From assembly GCA_001898235.1 (NCBI GenBank), contig MKTN01000055.1:1-64000 (forward strand): DNA of 64,000 nucleotides. The letters run 5' to 3'. Positions 62,013 to 64,000 of this stretch are shown in pieces (positions within the stretch are counted from its first letter, which is position 1; each line of letters starts with the position of its first letter). The stretch is from Gammaproteobacteria bacterium 39-13 (GTDB lineage Bacteria > Pseudomonadota > Gammaproteobacteria > Berkiellales > Berkiellaceae). Under the pieces are notes generated by a model. It was given only the letters and a program-made list of their open reading frames with translations, searched no databases and was not told where the DNA came from. The position numbers were made by a program, and so were the translations under genes.

Positions 62013-62753
62013 ATGATGAAAACTCAACAATTACTGTTTGCCATTCTTGGGGTTATACTCTGCTGGCTGATTGTGCCAGGTATTTTTTATGGACTGAGTG
62101 AAAGTTTAGATAAAGCAGGACAATTAGGTGATGTGTTTGGTGTGGTGAATGCTTTATTTTCTGGTCTTGCATTTGCAATTTTAATCATAGAACTTAGTTT
62201 TCAACGACAAGAGCTAAAATTGACTCGCCAGGCCATGATGGATCAGAAAGATCAACTTCAAGCACAAAGTGAAGAGCTAAAAAAACAAAATTATGAACGA
62301 TTATTTTTTAACCTATTAGAAATTATTAATGAAGAAATTGATTCTGTCACAGGGCAACCTCAATTTGAAAAAGAAGAAGGATTCACATTATTGAGAACTG
62401 TTTCAAGCCACATTGATAGTGATATTTCTCCTCAAGCTACCTCCATCGATTTAAAAACCCAACTAGAAACACTCTTAAAAAAAATTATCAAACAAGAATT
62501 TGACATCATTGCAGAAAAAGTATGGTTCTTGTTTGAATACATTCAAAAGATTGGAAAACGCTATGGTGCAGAAACACAAATTTATGAGGACATTTTATCT
62601 AATTCGTTAACCTCTCATGTGCATCGTGTTCTCATATTTTATTTTTTAAGCTGTATGGAGAAAAGTGTTCAAGATGTCAATTATTATACTCAAAAAATGT
62701 CATTAAATATTGAAGAGCTATTAGGTAAATATAAACAATGCTTCAATATATAG
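62013..62753 (+). CDS. Putative phage abortive-infection-type membrane protein
   Basis: The 246-residue protein has two N-terminal membrane helices (LLFAILGVILCWLIVPGIF and VVNALFSGLAFAILIIEL), a coiled-coil linker (FQRQELKLTRQAMMDQKDQLQAQ) and then YERLFFNLLEIINEEI and a helical C-terminal domain. This matches the layout of the putAbiC-type family, in which GxxGDxFGxxNxLFSxLAF precedes a Gln-rich coil and ERxFFxLL. The family is implicated by name in phage exclusion; activity is not proven for this gene. It lies near the GG-leader pair, but divergently. Confidence 0.65.
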   Translation: MMKTQQLLFAILGVILCWLIVPGIFYGLSESLDKAGQLGDVFGVVNALFSGLAFAILIIELSFQRQELKLTRQAMMDQKDQLQAQSEELKKQNYERLFFNLLEIINEEIDSVTGQPQFEKEEGFTLLRTVSSHIDSDISPQATSIDLKTQLETLLKKIIKQEFDIIAEKVWFLFEYIQKIGKRYGAETQIYEDILSNSLTSHVHRVLIFYFLSCMEKSVQDVNYYTQKMSLNIEELLGKYKQCFNI

Positions 62754-62762
62754 GGAGCCTTC

Positions 62763-64000
62763 ATGCGTAGTTTACCGATAAAAAAAGCGGTGTTGATGAG
62801 TTTAGGATTGGTAGGATCTCTCTTATCTCCTGCTTCCTATTCTGGATTAGGACGTGGAGATTTCCATACCGCGTACCAAGGCGAATCTGTAGATGATCTC
62901 ATTATAAAATTCATGGAAAAAAATAATATCCCTGGTTTATCTTTAGCGATTGTACAAGCACCTTATATTACTCGTATTGTTGGCTATGGATTAGCTGATA
63001 CACAAACTAAAAGATTAGTAGCGTCACATACGGTTTTTAATGTCGGCCAATTAACCAATGCTTATACTGCTGTTGCTGTGATGCAACTTAAAGAAGAAGG
63101 AAAATTGTCACTCGAAGATCCGATTACAAAATTTATTCCTCATATTCCAAAATCTTGGCATACTATTACTTTACGTGAACTGATGACACACAGTTCAGGT
63201 CTGCCAAGCTATTTTGAAGTATCAGATTTTCATCCTGAAAAGGAATATAACCAAGATCAAATTCTTAATTTAGTTAAAAATCAAAATTTGTTGTTTGAAC
63301 CTGGCACAAGCGTTAATAATAGCGCAACAGATAATTTCTTATTAGGTATGGTTATTGAAAAGGCAAGCGGTCTATCCTATCAAGAATATGTGACTAAAAA
63401 TCAATTTGAACGCTTAGGATTAAAACATACTTTCTTTATTTCAACATTAGATAAAATGAAAAACGAAGTAGATAATGGTTCTCAACCTTTCAAACATAGC
63501 CAATTTTTACATGAAACAACCTACATTAACCCTACTGAAGCTGCCGTAGGATATGCAGAAAATAATGGTACTTTAGAAACTGTGAAGTTGAGTAGTTTTT
63601 CTGCTGCATTTTCTCATAGTGCCGTCATGTCATCAGCAGAAGATATTAGTTTCTGGGATATTGGCTTAGCCGGTGATATTTTAGTGAAAGATCCGAAAAA
63701 CAGAGAATTTCTCTACCATCCCATTCAATTGAAAAATGGCAAAAGCATTCCTGGTAATGTCGGATGGCTATTCCCAGGACATCCAGGTTTAATGGAAATC
63801 AAAGGAAATGTTCCTGGTTATTCTTCATTTTTGAGTCGCTTTACGGCACCAAGTGAGCTTTTATGCGTCACACTATTGGTCAATAAAGAGGATGTTACCA
63901 ACTTAGATATCTTAGCGCGTCAAATTGCTGCTGCTTTTGACACCAAGTTGGGCGCACCAAATGGTGCCGCTTGGGTAGAAACGCTTCAAAGTCCATATTC
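62763..64000 (+). CDS. Beta-lactamase-fold (class C/LACTB-like) protein lacking catalytic residues, truncated by window
   Basis: At least 412 residues. It has an N-terminal signal peptide, then a class C beta-lactamase/DD-peptidase fold recognisable from GLSLAIVQ, NVGQLTNAYTAVAVMQLKEEGKLSLEDPI, THSSGLPSY, EPGTSVNNSATDNFLLGMVIEKASGLSY and NVPGYSSFL. The usual S-x-x-K is QLTN, Y-x-N (usually YSN) is NSA, and the third box H-x-G is KGN. All three catalytic boxes are therefore altered, so it is probably a binding or structural pseudoenzyme. The gene starts 9 bases after the upstream stop. The reading frame runs off the right edge. Confidence 0.85.
   Translation, partial: MRSLPIKKAVLMSLGLVGSLLSPASYSGLGRGDFHTAYQGESVDDLIIKFMEKNNIPGLSLAIVQAPYITRIVGYGLADTQTKRLVASHTVFNVGQLTNAYTAVAVMQLKEEGKLSLEDPITKFIPHIPKSWHTITLRELMTHSSGLPSYFEVSDFHPEKEYNQDQILNLVKNQNLLFEPGTSVNNSATDNFLLGMVIEKASGLSYQEYVTKNQFERLGLKHTFFISTLDKMKNEVDNGSQPFKHSQFLHETTYINPTEAAVGYAENNGTLETVKLSSFSAAFSHSAVMSSAEDISFWDIGLAGDILVKDPKNREFLYHPIQLKNGKSIPGNVGWLFPGHPGLMEIKGNVPGYSSFLSRFTAPSELLCVTLLVNKEDVTNLDILARQIAAAFDTKLGAPNGAAWVETLQSPY

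Overview
This AT-rich window looks like the chromosome of a gammaproteobacterium, most plausibly a host-associated member of the Legionellales (Legionella, Coxiella or Berkiella type). I infer this from three things. The housekeeping genes are gammaproteobacterial in type (uup next to prmB, a fadI-like thiolase, arfB, ybjQ, yqhA). Many large soluble proteins have no recognisable family. Several proteins carry eukaryote-directed enzyme signatures: an Arg-type ADP-ribosyltransferase, a CX5R phosphatase signature, ankyrin repeats, a histone-deacetylase-family enzyme and a possible C58-like cysteine protease. No secretion-system gene is present, so calling any of these an effector is inference.

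Layout. 0-6.4 kb: two tandem outer-membrane beta-barrel genes with matching promoters and terminators (a third promoter lies at the left edge), yqhA, the ADP-ribosyltransferase, arfB, an orphan and an MscS channel. 6.6-8.6 kb: a two-gene signalling unit, whose kinase has an ethylene-receptor-like membrane domain and whose partner has two receiver domains. 8.8-18.2 kb: an alpha/beta hydrolase, an SRAP protein lacking its catalytic cysteine, a DUF3300-DUF2950 pair, a His-tailed DMT transporter, a winged-helix protein, a GG-leader peptide, a GNAT and a DUF1653 protein. 18.2-27.4 kb: a 1033-residue protein with an embedded hydrolase, an oxidoreductase, the HDAC-family enzyme and coiled-coil orphans.

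27.4-33.9 kb is the scarred part. It has prophage-like fragments, a CPBP protease, a 780-residue possible cysteine protease flanked by diverged direct repeats, broken IS66-like and XRE fragments, a GIY-YIG nuclease, and tRNA-Arg(TCG) with partial copies of its 3' end next to it. 34-47.6 kb mixes metabolic genes (FAD monooxygenase, SDR, carbonic anhydrase, thiolase, universal stress protein) with an ankyrin protein, the CX5R protein and other large orphans. 47.6-64 kb holds a divergent pair of GG-leader peptides, two large orphans, uup-prmB, hydrolases, a CapA-like protein, a flavin monooxygenase, a tandem pair of GG-leader peptides, a putative abortive-infection-type membrane protein and a catalytically eroded beta-lactamase-fold protein cut by the window edge.

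The most interesting system is a dispersed family of five small peptide precursors (16.8, 47.7, 48.2, 61.3 and 61.6 kb). All start with a leader of exactly 15 residues, fitting M-[KRQ]-x-L-x7-V-S-G-G, the same length and pattern as the colicin V leader. Their cores are unrelated except for the tandem pair, which are clear paralogues. No C39-peptidase ABC exporter or obvious immunity gene is in the window. The data suggest one unlinked exporter serving many scattered precursors.
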